Shown: in pieces, positions 33,929 to 42,333 of the stretch
Numbering within the stretch: position 1 is the first letter of the stretch
Layout: every line of letters starts with the position of its first letter
Assembly: GCA_002392765.1 (NCBI GenBank)
Contig: DGHT01000071.1
Span: forward strand, 1 to 64,000
Origin: Verrucomicrobia bacterium UBA3841
GTDB lineage: Bacteria; Verrucomicrobiota; Kiritimatiellia; RFP12; UBA1067
Length of the DNA: 64,000 bases
Reading direction: 5' to 3'
Translations under genes and position numbers: made by a program
The notes under the pieces: model-generated
The model's database searches: none
What the model was told of the DNA's origin: nothing
What the model saw: the letters and a program-made list of their open reading frames with translations, nothing else

Positions 33929-36016
33929 TCACGGCGCTCGCTCGAACACTGCGACAGCCCCGCCCTCGCCGCACAGCGTGAACCGCTCGCTGCCGCCTCT
34001 GGCGACATTCCGCTCAGAGATCGACACCGCCTTTGCATCGGACGGCGTACGCACGGGATCGTCCGCGTATACGGTCATTTTCCACGAGCCTTCGCCAAGA
34101 AAGTCGAGAGGGAGGTCTACCGTCCGTGCCGTGACGGTCGTCGCGGCGAAGTAGAACCTGCCATCGTGCGACTCGCGGACTACGGCGTAGAATTCGCCGC
34201 ACTTGCCTGCTACGGGACGCGTATCCTTCCAGGACGCGGGAAGCCGGCGCAGCGCCTCGATGCCGTCTGCGCCTCTATAGCGCCCGGGCCAGTCGCAGAG
34301 CGTCATGAGCGGCGAGTCGAATTGAATGCACTGCGCGATCGCATGGGCTCGCGTTCCCATTTCCTCGGCCCAGTGCGGACAACGGTCTGTTTCATCTCCG
34401 TAGCGATGGCCCTTGGCGATCTGCGCTACGAAATCTTTGGAATATACATTGCCGAACCCTCCAGGCGTGAAGTCGGCGGGCCCGAGCAGGAATCTGGTGA
34501 AAGGCAGGGTTGCGCAGTGCGCCGGCGTTACAAACTTGCGGAATATGTTCATCTCGTTGCCGAGAACCGCCTCGCGCGTAATCATGTTGGGCCATGTGCG
34601 CTCCGCTCCGGTCGACTTGAACGATCCATGGAAATTGACCATGATTCCGCAGCGGGCGGCGGCGCGGCAGACGCGTTCGCACCAGTTAACCATCTCTTGA
34701 TCCTGACGTTCCAGAAAATCCGTCTTTACGCCGGCGACACCCCATTTTTGGAGACGCGAAAACGTCTCTTCGATGCCGGTATCCTCAATCTCCATCCAGT
34801 GTATCCAAACCCATATTCCGACACCCTTCTCCCTGGCGTGCGCCACTATCCGCTGCAGGTCGAACCCCTGGCGCGGTTCAAGCCGTACGTTGGGTCCGTG
34901 GTTCGGACGCCTCGCGAAGCCGTACCATCCGCCGTCGATCGTATGGTACGGCCATCCCATCTCGGACGCGAAATCGACCAGATCCATCGTCAGTCCGGTC
35001 GATAGAGAATTGTTCGACTCGACCCACCAGTCCCATGTGCTCGCACCGGGCTTTACGAACGTGAAGTCGATCGAGGGGTCCGGCGGAGGATTCAGGTTCG
35101 CTATAATGTCGTTCTTGCGGAGAAGATCCACCTCGTCGTCACCCACTATCGCCACCCGCCAGGGACTGACGGCCGGAGCGAGCGCTATCACGGCAGTGCC
35201 CGCAGTCGCCGCTGGACTCGGCGGTATCTTCGAAAGAGAAGCGACCAGGCGCGCATCGCCGCCGGCCGGCGCCGCGCGGTAGAAAAGCCCCGCCCAGTCG
35301 AAAAGCGCCGCCTCGCACAGCGCGATTGTCGAGCCTTGCGTTTCGACAAGCACGGGCATGCCGATGTATTTCGACGGATCCACCGCCGCGAGCGTGCCGC
35401 GCACGTACTGCGCCTCCTGGGACGTCCGCTCGCTTTCGTATGTTGTAGTCCACGACATGGCATCCGGCCCGAACCGCCACTCCGTGAGTTCGTCGAGTAT
35501 CTCGAATCCATCGAACGCTTTCTGGAGCGGAAAAGAATAGCGGAAAGCCGCGCCTTCATCGTACGCCCTGAATACGATGTCCATCCGCCGCGGGAACCTC
35601 TCGACGGCGGCCTGGCCGAGTTCCCCCCGTCCCGCCCGCGCTTCTGTTTCCTCCAGTTCGACGACAAGCTCGTTGTAGCGGTCGCGCACTTTGCCGCGCC
35701 GGTAGAGGGACGTCTCCCAAGTCGAATCTGCGCCGCCGCGCCGCACGCCGACAACCTTCATTGAGGAAAATTCCGCCGCGTTCTTGTCGCCGGGGTTCCC
35801 GGCGGCGAACCTGAAACCCATGGCGGACGGCTTGACTAAAACCTTCCCGTCGCGCAGGAGAGACCAGCGCATTCCGTCCTCTCCCGCGGCAAACGAGATT
35901 TCAAGCCGGCCGTCCGGCGACACAACCGATTGCCGCGCGTCCAAGCCGTCTACGGCCCGCAGACTCAACGAGACCGCAACGCACGCAAGCGCGGCGATAT
36001 TTTTAGAGGAAACCAC
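33929..36016 (-). CDS. GH97 family alpha-glycosidase, secreted
   Basis: A 695-residue protein with an N-terminal signal peptide (GTG start, hydrophobic to about residue 22) and the three GH97 parts. These are a beta-sandwich with VSPDGRLEISFAAGEDGMRW near 32, a TIM barrel (WDWWVESNNSLSTGLTMDL, TIDGGWYGF) and a C-terminal beta domain. GVAGVKTDFLERQDQEMV near 430 supplies an Asp in the position used as nucleophile by retaining GH97 enzymes such as alpha-galactosidases. Inverting alpha-glucosidases of the family differ here, so a retaining enzyme is more likely. AAGGAG precedes the GTG by about ten bases. It probably acts in the periplasm on dietary or host glycans. It stands alone, with its own promoter. 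Confidence 0.88.
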   Translation of the reverse strand: MVSSKNIAALACVAVSLSLRAVDGLDARQSVVSPDGRLEISFAAGEDGMRWSLLRDGKVLVKPSAMGFRFAAGNPGDKNAAEFSSMKVVGVRRGGADSTWETSLYRRGKVRDRYNELVVELEETEARAGRGELGQAAVERFPRRMDIVFRAYDEGAAFRYSFPLQKAFDGFEILDELTEWRFGPDAMSWTTTYESERTSQEAQYVRGTLAAVDPSKYIGMPVLVETQGSTIALCEAALFDWAGLFYRAAPAGGDARLVASLSKIPPSPAATAGTAVIALAPAVSPWRVAIVGDDEVDLLRKNDIIANLNPPPDPSIDFTFVKPGASTWDWWVESNNSLSTGLTMDLVDFASEMGWPYHTIDGGWYGFARRPNHGPNVRLEPRQGFDLQRIVAHAREKGVGIWVWIHWMEIEDTGIEETFSRLQKWGVAGVKTDFLERQDQEMVNWCERVCRAAARCGIMVNFHGSFKSTGAERTWPNMITREAVLGNEMNIFRKFVTPAHCATLPFTRFLLGPADFTPGGFGNVYSKDFVAQIAKGHRYGDETDRCPHWAEEMGTRAHAIAQCIQFDSPLMTLCDWPGRYRGADGIEALRRLPASWKDTRPVAGKCGEFYAVVRESHDGRFYFAATTVTARTVDLPLDFLGEGSWKMTVYADDPVRTPSDAKAVSISERNVARGGSERFTLCGEGGAVAVFERAP

Positions 36017-36058
36017 TTCCCTGCTGCTCCTTTCCTGAATTTTCAGTATCCGCTAAAC

Positions 36059-36067
36059 ATTATACCA
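36059..36067 (-). promoter_or_regulatory. Extended -10 promoter of the GH97 gene
   Basis: TGGTATAAT on the minus strand. The predicted start near 36052 gives a leader of about 35 bases with a purine-rich ribosome site. Confidence 0.6.
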
Positions 36068-36110
36068 TAAATTCGGGAGCATGGCGCGAAAATAGTCAAC
36101 GCGATTATTT

Positions 36111-36364
36111 TGCGGGGTGCGATTCTAAACCGTTGAGCCGCTTGCGCGTAGCGCGGTTGATACCGAGGCCTACGCCGACCTGCTCGCACCCCGCAGTTTG
36201 CAGGCACCCCGCATTGAGCCGCCTTCGGCGCTCAGTCGCTGCGCTCCTTCGGGGGATATGGCATGATTTTGACGCGCGCGCACCGCTCTAGCGACTTGCT
36301 TCGCAAGCGGGCTTCGCCCGGCGGATATTTCACGCGCGCCCTTTGCGCTGGGGGTCAAAATCAC
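36111..36364. repeat. Inverted-repeat-rich decayed intergenic region
   Basis: A 12-base perfect inverted repeat (36111-36122 with 36184-36195) encloses smaller hairpins. A second pair, TGATTTTGAC at about 36264-36273 and its complement at about 36354-36363, encloses a run of short palindromes. Fragments resemble the 59-base repeat near 33.7 kb. I see no gene in 36068-36360; the region looks like stacked remnants of small mobile or palindromic elements. Confidence 0.5.
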
Positions 36365-36689
36365 GCCGGGCCCGCAAACATGCTCGCCCTCGCTTTCGCT
36401 TCGGGTTGGTTCGTGCACCGCACGAACCACCGACAAGCGGCGGCTACCTCGTGCGCCAGTCGGCCTCCGGCCTCGACGCAGTCGGCGCGCGTCGGCACCG
36501 GCAACTGACTGGAGGAAAACATGCCCTCGCAATAAAGATCCGCAGGCGTAGTGGTCCAAGTCAGCGAAAACGGCGAACTGTAATTAGAACTGCCGCCGAA
36601 CGTCGTGATTCCAGTGCCGCGAAGGACGCGAGCGCTGCGAATACGAACGAACGGGCCGATGCGAGGCGGCCAAGGATTTTGCGTATCAT
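36361..36689 (-). pseudogene. Remnant of a small secreted protein, frameshifted
   Basis: An ATG at 36689 with AAGGGAAAA upstream opens a signal-peptide-like start (MIRKILGRLASARSFVFAAL) that runs 42 residues to a stop at 36561. A shift of frame within the first 30 codons would join it to a longer frame to 36361 containing TTFGGSSNYSSPFSLTWTTT. Two pieces in different frames suggest a decayed surface-protein start, possibly cut by the neighbouring REP elements. It could instead be a real 42-residue peptide. Confidence 0.4.
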
Positions 36690-36716
36690 GGTTTTCCCTT
36701 TTTTGGCAAAATTGAC

Positions 36717-36889
36717 GCGCAGTCTGAAGGACTGCGCTTACAGGACGGGCAGGGGGCGTTTCGGGGCCGGGGCGCGCAGTCTGAAGGGCTGCGCTTACAG
36801 GACGGGGAGAGGACATCGGATCGGGGGATTCAAGGCCGGATACGCAGGGGGCTCCATTCGTCCTGTAAGCACGGTTCTTCAAACCGTGC
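36717..36889. repeat. Left REP array
   Basis: REP units at 36717-36748 and 36774-36805 and an inverted unit at 36859-36889. The second differs from the first by one base in the loop-side stem. The inverted unit contains the stop codon of the transposase gene at 36879. Confidence 0.85.
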
Positions 36890-37901
36890 GATTGCGATCC
36901 CTGAACCGCCATTCCAGCGGCTCGCTCCCGCGCTCGCGCTTGACGTAAAGCGCCGTCCCGCCGCTCTCGATGGCTATTGACGCAATGGCATCGTTGAGCG
37001 AATGCCAAGCTTTGTGGCGGCTGTCGCCAGGCATCGCCACGCGCGAAAGAAGCAAAAGCCGCCCTTCGGCGAATTGCCCCGGCTCGTCCTCTTTCGGACG
37101 GTAGACCGTGGCCAGGGAATCGGGTACGACGCGTATCAAATCCGCGCCCTGCGCAAACAATGCCCTTTTCAAAGCCAGTTCTGCGGGCGAAATAAATGTT
37201 GAAATCGGCGTAAACCCCTTTTCTACCGCTTTGAGACAACGCGCAATGACTGCTTCCATCTCGATTGGCGCGATGCTTCGCGAAAGCTGTATAGAAGCCA
37301 GTTTGCGGCTTCCGTCTAAAAATCCGCGTGCACCGACGCCGGTCCACCACTCGCTTTCCGGGAGAAGCGGCGAATCGAGCGGTTCGATTACCCTGAGCGG
37401 AGGATTCGGACCATGCATGAGCGACCATTTCAGCGGGTTGTTGGCGATGTATTTGTCGACCAACTCTATAATTTCGCGCGAAACGCAGAGCCGATCGTAA
37501 TAATTCGGCTCCCACACGAGTGCAATACCCAACTGCCTGGCCCGCCAGGTTGTCCAGCGCTTGACATTCCCAACGAAAGCGCCTACTGCGGCCAGAGGAT
37601 CGGCCTGCCCCGGATGGACATACAGCCGCAGATGGATATGATCCGGCATGATAACGGAAGAATACAGTACAAGACCCGGATTTCGACGCGTTTCGCGATC
37701 CAGCGTTTCAATGGCGGCCAGTCCAAGAGGCGAATAAATGACCATGTCGCCGGAGACGGTGCCAAACATCGGCCTGCGCGGCGAGATGCCGAAAGTGATG
37801 AAAAACACGGCGCCGCGCGAATAGTCGTAGCCTTTGTAGCGGCGACCGCCTCTGGGACGCGCAGTCTGAAGGACTGCGCTTACAGGACGGGGAGGGGGCA
37901 T
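36879..37901 (-). CDS. REP-associated tyrosine transposase (RAYT) with an extra C-terminal domain
   Basis: About 340 residues. The Y1 transposase core has the HUH motif in IMPDHIHLRLYVHP near residue 90 and the catalytic Tyr in VDKYIANNPLKW near 150, typical of RAYTs. Typical RAYTs end near there or by about 230 residues. This one continues for about 150 more with FTPISTFISPAE and QFAEGRLLLLSRVAM, which look like a Rossmann-type fold, perhaps DprA-like; that is a guess. No ATG lies in the core, so the best start is the ATG at 37901, inside REP DNA: residues 2-16 are translated REP sequence, as are the last few at the C-terminus. A longer frame to 38330 runs over the next gene and is rejected. 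Confidence 0.8.
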   Translation of the reverse strand: MPPPRPVSAVLQTARPRGGRRYKGYDYSRGAVFFITFGISPRRPMFGTVSGDMVIYSPLGLAAIETLDRETRRNPGLVLYSSVIMPDHIHLRLYVHPGQADPLAAVGAFVGNVKRWTTWRARQLGIALVWEPNYYDRLCVSREIIELVDKYIANNPLKWSLMHGPNPPLRVIEPLDSPLLPESEWWTGVGARGFLDGSRKLASIQLSRSIAPIEMEAVIARCLKAVEKGFTPISTFISPAELALKRALFAQGADLIRVVPDSLATVYRPKEDEPGQFAEGRLLLLSRVAMPGDSRHKAWHSLNDAIASIAIESGGTALYVKRERGSEPLEWRFRDRNRTV

Positions 37902-38013
37902 CGGGCCGGGACGCGCAGTCTGAAGGACTGCGCTTACAGGACGGGGAGAGGGCATCGGATCGGGCTGCAAGGCCAGGGCATTCGTCCTGTAAGCACGGTT
38001 CTTCAAACCGTGC
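37859..38013. repeat. Right REP array
   Basis: REP units at 37859-37890 and 37913-37944 and an inverted unit at 37983-38013, in the same order and orientation as the left array. The inverted unit begins four bases after the stop of the lipoprotein gene at 38018 and could act as its 3' stabilising hairpin. Confidence 0.85.
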
Positions 38014-38017
38014 GGTC

Positions 38018-38386
38018 CTAATTCTGGTTTATCTTGACCGGCGTACCGGTGACCCTGCACTTTACAATGCCTATGGGCGCGACAATGAAATTGAACGGGA
38101 AATAAAACTCTTCGCAGTCGATGGATACACGTACGAGCGCATCCGCGCCAGGTGCCTGCTCGAGCGCCGACTCTGTCGCCCTGCGTGTGCCGGAGCCGGA
38201 AGCGCCGAACGTCATGCCGATCAGCATGAACTGCGTATCCGTGCCGGAGACCTCGGATCCGAGTATCGTATAGCGGCCCTGCTCGACAGGATCGGTCGAC
38301 GCCAGCATTCCGACCGGCTTCGACAGGCATCCGGCGAGCGCAGCAGCGATGCCGACGGCGAAAAATTTCTTTATTGCGTTTTTCAT
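38018..38386 (-). CDS. Small lipoprotein, unknown family
   Basis: A 122-residue lipoprotein with a signal peptide and lipobox (ALAGCLS, Cys near 20). The mature part has QGRYTILGSEVSGTDTQF and GSGTRRATESALEQAPGADA, a pattern I associate with small envelope lipoproteins of the TRL-like kind without certainty. It ends in KCRVTGTPVKINQN. A strong AAAGGA site precedes the ATG at 38386; the longer frame to 38683 is shadow. It is last in a seven-gene envelope operon. Confidence 0.75.
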   Translation of the reverse strand: MKNAIKKFFAVGIAAALAGCLSKPVGMLASTDPVEQGRYTILGSEVSGTDTQFMLIGMTFGASGSGTRRATESALEQAPGADALVRVSIDCEEFYFPFNFIVAPIGIVKCRVTGTPVKINQN

Positions 38387-38403
38387 TAACTCGTTCCTTT
38401 CTG

Positions 38404-39513
38404 TCAATAGGGCAGGGAGAATGCCATTTGGAGCAAATTGTCGACCAAATCCGTCTTCACGTCGAGGAAACGCACCGGCACGCCCTTGTCGCCGGCGGAA
38501 CTCTTCACCGCGCCGCCGCGCGTGCGCATCTCTTCGATGACGAAATCCTTCATGCGCCGGGATGCCTCCTGCGCCGGAAGCTGAAGCAGCCCCAGATCGC
38601 CGATACAGACGCCGTTGCGCGTCACTGGATCGTAGTCGAGAACTATCGGAGCCCTCGCAAACGCCCTGAATTTGTAGCTCCACAGCTTCTTTTCGCTGTC
38701 GTAGACGTCCGAGCCGTAGACAACCCGTATGCGCTCCGGCTCAATGCCCAACTTCATGCTGCAGCTGCTGTTGATCTGTCCGCGCGCCCACTTGTCGGCG
38801 TCGAAACCGTCCCAGCCGTTGCACTCCACTTCGCACGACCCGGATACGACCCCGCGCCCCCCCGCGGCGAACACAAGGCTTTTCAGCGACGGCGGCTCCG
38901 TCCTGTCGTCCGGACGCGCCACCAGCGCGAGGCGCCTCATCGCCGCCTTGTCGTTTGCGAGGGCCTTGGCGAAACTTGTGACGACTGCCGACACGGCACG
39001 ATAGACCGGGCCGGGAACTGTATCATCGCCTTTGTGCACGCCGTTCCACTCTCCGTGCACGGAAGTGCGGAAATACGGACGCGATCCCTCTCCGGCCGCA
39101 TCGACGAGCTGCACGTCGAAATCAAGTTCGCACAGCGACTTCGACCACTTCTGTTCGACCAGAATGCGTTTCGAATATATCTTCAGTACAAGCTTCTCGG
39201 TCTCGCCTTCCATCGGAGAGCGCATGTTCTCGTCGATAAACCGGCCGAACTCGCGCACGGCGATCTTCCTCAGCGGGAACGTTCCGGCGAATTCCCTGGC
39301 GCCGAACGTGCCGCGCTCGTTGATTATCGCCATCTCCACGCAGTCGGTGTAGTCGATCGCCACCGGCGTTCCGTGCAGGACCGACTGCAAAGCGGGCGTC
39401 GCATAGCGGAACGAAGGAACGGGCGACGGCTCGCGCCGCACGCCTGTGAAGGTGCAACCGCCGATTGCCGTTGCGAGAACGGCGGCGACCGGTAGAAGCG
39501 CCCTGCGGATCAT
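38404..39513 (-). CDS. Envelope lipoprotein, unknown function
   Basis: A 369-residue lipoprotein: signal peptide and lipobox (ATAIGGCTF) then a mixed alpha/beta mature region without a motif I can name. It has a conserved-looking FRYATPALQSVLHGTPVAID at the start and repeated short beta strands (YFRTSVHGEWNG, YKFRAFARAPIVLDYD). It begins within the stop of the lpoB-like gene (ATGA overlap) and is 17 bases ahead of the next lipoprotein. It probably forms one envelope complex with its neighbours. Confidence 0.7.
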   Translation of the reverse strand: MIRRALLPVAAVLATAIGGCTFTGVRREPSPVPSFRYATPALQSVLHGTPVAIDYTDCVEMAIINERGTFGAREFAGTFPLRKIAVREFGRFIDENMRSPMEGETEKLVLKIYSKRILVEQKWSKSLCELDFDVQLVDAAGEGSRPYFRTSVHGEWNGVHKGDDTVPGPVYRAVSAVVTSFAKALANDKAAMRRLALVARPDDRTEPPSLKSLVFAAGGRGVVSGSCEVECNGWDGFDADKWARGQINSSCSMKLGIEPERIRVVYGSDVYDSEKKLWSYKFRAFARAPIVLDYDPVTRNGVCIGDLGLLQLPAQEASRRMKDFVIEEMRTRGGAVKSSAGDKGVPVRFLDVKTDLVDNLLQMAFSLPY

Positions 39514-40136
39514 AGATCGACCTTGACCGGCGGCGTGGCGGTATCGCTCCAGACCACGGTTCCGGCGAAGGTATCCGTCATCTCGAGGTTGAGAAAATGG
39601 TGGTAGACAATCCGGCGGTCGTGCGTCTTCTCGCGCCTCAGATCGCCGGAGAGGACGAAGTCCGCCGTTCTGTAGTCACCTATCGTCTGAAGCGCATCCG
39701 GGCTTTCCCCGGCGTTGACTGCGGCGACAACGGCGGACTTCATCCCGGCACGCCGGGAATAGTCTATCATTTCGAACATGCCCGTCTTGCGCAACGCCGT
39801 CAGAAGATCCCTGTAGGTCTGTCCGCAAGCATCGGAATCGCTGCGCCCGTCGCCCGTGTTGTTTGTCAGCGGAAGGACGGCGAGCGAGGGTATCGCCCTG
39901 CCGGACGAGGCCGCGCGCGATTTCGCCTCGCCGTACCGGTCGCGGAATACGGGATCGGTCAGCATTTTTTCGACTAGTTCCGCCACGGATATCCGCTTTT
40001 CGGTTATGGACATCCTGTCCACACGTCCCGGAATGTTGTCGTTCGGGCCGAAAAACCCCGGCGCCCTCGCCGATGAACACCCTGCCGCCGTGAACAAGGC
40101 CACGGCAGCCGCCACGATGAATTCTCCGCGTTTCAT
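39510..40136 (-). CDS. lpoB: LpoB-like lipoprotein (penicillin-binding protein activator family)
   Basis: A 208-residue lipoprotein (TAAGCSS lipobox). The mature part matches the LpoB/CsgG-like fold: SLAVLPLTNNTGDG near 85, a helix with DLLTALRKTGMFEMIDYSRR near 120, and ADFVLSGDLRREK then YHHFLNLEMTDTFAGTVVWS near the end. LpoB in enterobacteria crosses the periplasm to activate PBP1b. The YcfL-like gene two genes upstream mirrors the E. coli ycfL-lpoB pair. I use the ATG at 40136, eight bases after GAGGAGGG; the ATG at 40154 overlaps the previous stop and is less likely. Confidence 0.75.
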   Translation of the reverse strand: MKRGEFIVAAAVALFTAAGCSSARAPGFFGPNDNIPGRVDRMSITEKRISVAELVEKMLTDPVFRDRYGEAKSRAASSGRAIPSLAVLPLTNNTGDGRSDSDACGQTYRDLLTALRKTGMFEMIDYSRRAGMKSAVVAAVNAGESPDALQTIGDYRTADFVLSGDLRREKTHDRRIVYHHFLNLEMTDTFAGTVVWSDTATPPVKVDL

Positions 40137-40150
40137 AAGCCGCACCCTCC

Positions 40151-41167
40151 TCATTTGACGTCAAGACCAAGCCCGATGGCGGGACCCGCCTCGCCGTCAC
40201 CCCAGTTCCAGGTCGAGATCGTCTCGGGCATGCCCTCTATGCGGGTATGGGAACTGGAAAGATATTTGGCATAGCCCTTGGCCTTCTCCGTCCGGCAGAA
40301 ATCGTCGGTGTCCCCCGACTTTCTTGCGCGGTCGAGCAGTTCGGCGAAATATGCGTCGTCCCTGCTGCGCCGCAGGCCCTCGGCGGTCGGTGCGAGCGTA
40401 ACCATGAAGGAAGAGTTCTCCGAGAACACAGCCCTGACCCTGTACGGTTCGGCGAACGGGAAGGTGACGGCGAGATTGTGCACGCCGGGCGTCGCCTGGA
40501 CGCGCAGCGGCGCTCCCCCTACCGTGCCCGCCGTGCCGTACGACACGCCGTCGATGGATACGTCCGCGCCCGGATAGTTGCAGGCGAAGGCGACATTCAC
40601 CTTTGCCGGAGCATCCGCCCATTTCAACTGCGCAACGGCCGGCAGGAACCGGGCGGTCGCATCGCGGCAGAGTCCCGTCACAAGCTGCGAATACGCGGCA
40701 TCGGCGTTGGCCGCGAACTCCTCGTTCGTGTACTTGCGCGAAACCGCCGTGACCGTCACGCCTTTTACACCGGCCCCGGACGGGACGCGCTTGGCCTGAA
40801 GCGTCATGACAGCGGAAAGCTGGCGAACCACGCCGGCGGTTCCGACAACCGACACATCGTCGACCGAGGCGACAAGCAGCACTTTCGCTCCGAGCGTCTC
40901 CGCCAGACGCGCAGCCGACGAAAGCGGCATCGTCTCGCCGCCGGGGGCGACATTCTGGAAATCGCCCACCGCATCGCCCGGATCGATCACTTCGAAGACG
41001 TCGCCGGAAAGCGCGGCGGAAAGTCTCGACGACAGATTTGACAGCGGCGCGCGATATTCCGCGCCGGCATGGTTCTGGACTACGAGCAGCGCCGGAACCG
41101 GTTCTGCGGCAGCGGCAAGCGCGGCCGCCGCAACTGCAAGACACGATGAAAGCCTTGTGATATTCAT
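40151..41167 (-). CDS. Secreted PEGA-like protein of the LpoB operon
   Basis: A 338-residue protein with a cleavable signal peptide (Ala-rich, to about residue 22) and no lipobox. The first half has an alpha/beta domain with ALLVVQNHAGAEYRAPLSNL and AETLGAKVLLVASVDDVSV, again CsgG/LpoB-like. Around residue 200 a PEGA-like module follows (NYPGADVSIDGVSYGTAG, TPGVHNLAVTFP). AAGGAG precedes the ATG at 41167. It ends in the overlap with the lpoB frame. PEGA domains often bind the cell wall or surface glycans; the role here is inferred from context. Confidence 0.65.
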   Translation of the reverse strand: MNITRLSSCLAVAAAALAAAAEPVPALLVVQNHAGAEYRAPLSNLSSRLSAALSGDVFEVIDPGDAVGDFQNVAPGGETMPLSSAARLAETLGAKVLLVASVDDVSVVGTAGVVRQLSAVMTLQAKRVPSGAGVKGVTVTAVSRKYTNEEFAANADAAYSQLVTGLCRDATARFLPAVAQLKWADAPAKVNVAFACNYPGADVSIDGVSYGTAGTVGGAPLRVQATPGVHNLAVTFPFAEPYRVRAVFSENSSFMVTLAPTAEGLRRSRDDAYFAELLDRARKSGDTDDFCRTEKAKGYAKYLSSSHTRIEGMPETISTWNWGDGEAGPAIGLGLDVK

Positions 41168-41187
41168 GCGCAATCTCCTTATGTCGT

Positions 41188-41586
41188 TCACCTGTCGTTC
41201 TGCCGCATATACAGACGGAAGTCTGCGGCGCCTTTCACGGTGGACACGGCCTCGATTGTCGCAAGTTCGCGTCCGTGGAGCACAACCGGACGCCACGGCG
41301 AAAGGGCGTGCTTCATCTCCAGTCCGTCCTTGTCCATCCATACGAACCTGTGCTGGAAGGAATAATCGCGCTCGTCGTTGTTCTTCAACTCGACCTGAAC
41401 ATGCAGAAAACCGTCATCGGTAAGGCGGCTGGCGTCCTGCGATATGTCGATTCCAAGACCGAACGACGCGTTTTCTATCGTCAGACGCCCCTTCTCGACA
41501 AGCAGGCCGCTCGTCTTGGGACTCAAGCATCCCCCAGAAAACACGCACGCCGCAGCGATCGCAATTGCCACGTTCAAAATTCTCAT
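41188..41586 (-). CDS. YcfL-like lipoprotein (DUF1425)
   Basis: A 132-residue lipoprotein (FSGGCLS lipobox). The mature part has the YcfL pattern of a small beta sandwich: LHVQVELKNNDERDYSFQHR near 65, FVWMDKDGLEM, then a final ADFRLYMRQ. In E. coli ycfL lies next to lpoB, and the same pairing here, with one gene between, supports both calls. AAGGAG precedes the ATG. Confidence 0.75.
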   Translation of the reverse strand: MRILNVAIAIAAACVFSGGCLSPKTSGLLVEKGRLTIENASFGLGIDISQDASRLTDDGFLHVQVELKNNDERDYSFQHRFVWMDKDGLEMKHALSPWRPVVLHGRELATIEAVSTVKGAADFRLYMRQNDR

Positions 41587-41618
41587 AATGTCGCTCCTTT
41601 ACGTTGTGCGCCGGCCGG

Positions 41619-42299
41619 TCAGAACGCGAAGTTGACGATAGGCAGACACGGCACGGAAGAATCGAGATTGACGTTTATCAACCCCACCTGGAACCCTTCA
41701 AGCCTCTCCGCGCGGTTGAAAAGCCCCAGCTGGAATCCTGTGCCGAGCTCGACTACGTTCACCGCGCCGACCTGGACGCCGCGCAGCTTGCCGGAGACGT
41801 TGAAGAGGGCGAACTGCACACCGGACATCTCGCCTTCGGTCCAGTTCATGCCTATCGCAAACTGTATGCCGGCATATTCCCATGCCGCGTGGTTGAGCGC
41901 GCCGGCGGCCTGGAGCGCTCCGGCGGAAGAGCCGATGTTGTTGAACACACCGGACATCGCTACGCCGCACATGTCGTCGTCGGTGATGCCGCCGACAAGT
42001 CCGATGTCGAAACCGTAGACGCGGCGATGGCGTCCGACAAGCCCGTTTACGCGCACGAGCCCGACGTCCCACTCCGCCTCCGGAGTTTCGAAATCCGGCA
42101 GCAGCGCGACCGCCGCAAGCTGTTCTCCGACCTTGGCGGAAGAGGCGCGCTCGATCTTGCGCACTTCAACTGAGGAGGAATCGGGCGCGGAATCCTCCGC
42201 TCCGTATTTCCTGACCATCAGATCGCCGCGCGCAAAACCGGTGGCGAAAAGCGTCGCGGCAGCCGCCGCCAGCATCCACAGTTTACTGTTGTACCGCAT
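41619..42299 (-). CDS. Secreted LA_2272-type surface repeat protein
   Basis: A 226-residue protein with a signal peptide and short repeats of the form GVQVGAVNVV, GFQLGLFNRAE, GFQVGLINV, the pattern seen in LA_2272 family surface proteins. Such repeats are thought to form an amphipathic beta structure at the outer membrane. AAGGGGG lies before the ATG. It follows the thioredoxin/Calx-beta gene by 34 bases and precedes the YcfL-like lipoprotein, so it belongs to the same operon. Confidence 0.7.
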   Translation of the reverse strand: MRYNSKLWMLAAAAATLFATGFARGDLMVRKYGAEDSAPDSSSVEVRKIERASSAKVGEQLAAVALLPDFETPEAEWDVGLVRVNGLVGRHRRVYGFDIGLVGGITDDDMCGVAMSGVFNNIGSSAGALQAAGALNHAAWEYAGIQFAIGMNWTEGEMSGVQFALFNVSGKLRGVQVGAVNVVELGTGFQLGLFNRAERLEGFQVGLINVNLDSSVPCLPIVNFAF

Positions 42300-42333
42300 T
42301 TTGCCCCCTTGTCATGCCGCTTGCCGATCTACT

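Larger units (their letters stand above)
36717..38013 (-). mobile_element. REPtron-like unit: RAYT transposase between two matching REP arrays
   Basis: The unit has the order REP, REP, inverted REP, transposase, REP, REP, inverted REP. The REP unit is 32 bases, a 7-bp hairpin (CGCAGTC/GACTGCG) followed by CTTACAGGACGG. The inverted units are 31 bases with a different stem (GCACGGTT/AACCGTGC) but the same tail in reverse. This is the layout expected of a RAYT with its REP/REPIN substrates. It lies between a lipoprotein operon and decayed sequence. Confidence 0.8.

Noticed and set aside
36111..36195. Possible integron attC site
   Set aside because: The inverted repeat has a GTTGAGC-like core on one side, but the partner RYYYAAC site is not present and no integrase is near.
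36361..37515. 384-residue minus-strand frame overlapping the RAYT
   Set aside because: It runs in another frame over the RAYT core and only its last part looks meaningful, as a pseudogene fragment.
36717..38013. CRISPR-like array
   Set aside because: The repeats are few, differ in orientation and spacing, form hairpins with the transposase between, and there are no cas genes.
36879..38330. 483-residue version of the RAYT
   Set aside because: The extra N-terminal 140 residues cover the lipoprotein gene in another frame and translated REP units, so a start in the array is more sensible.
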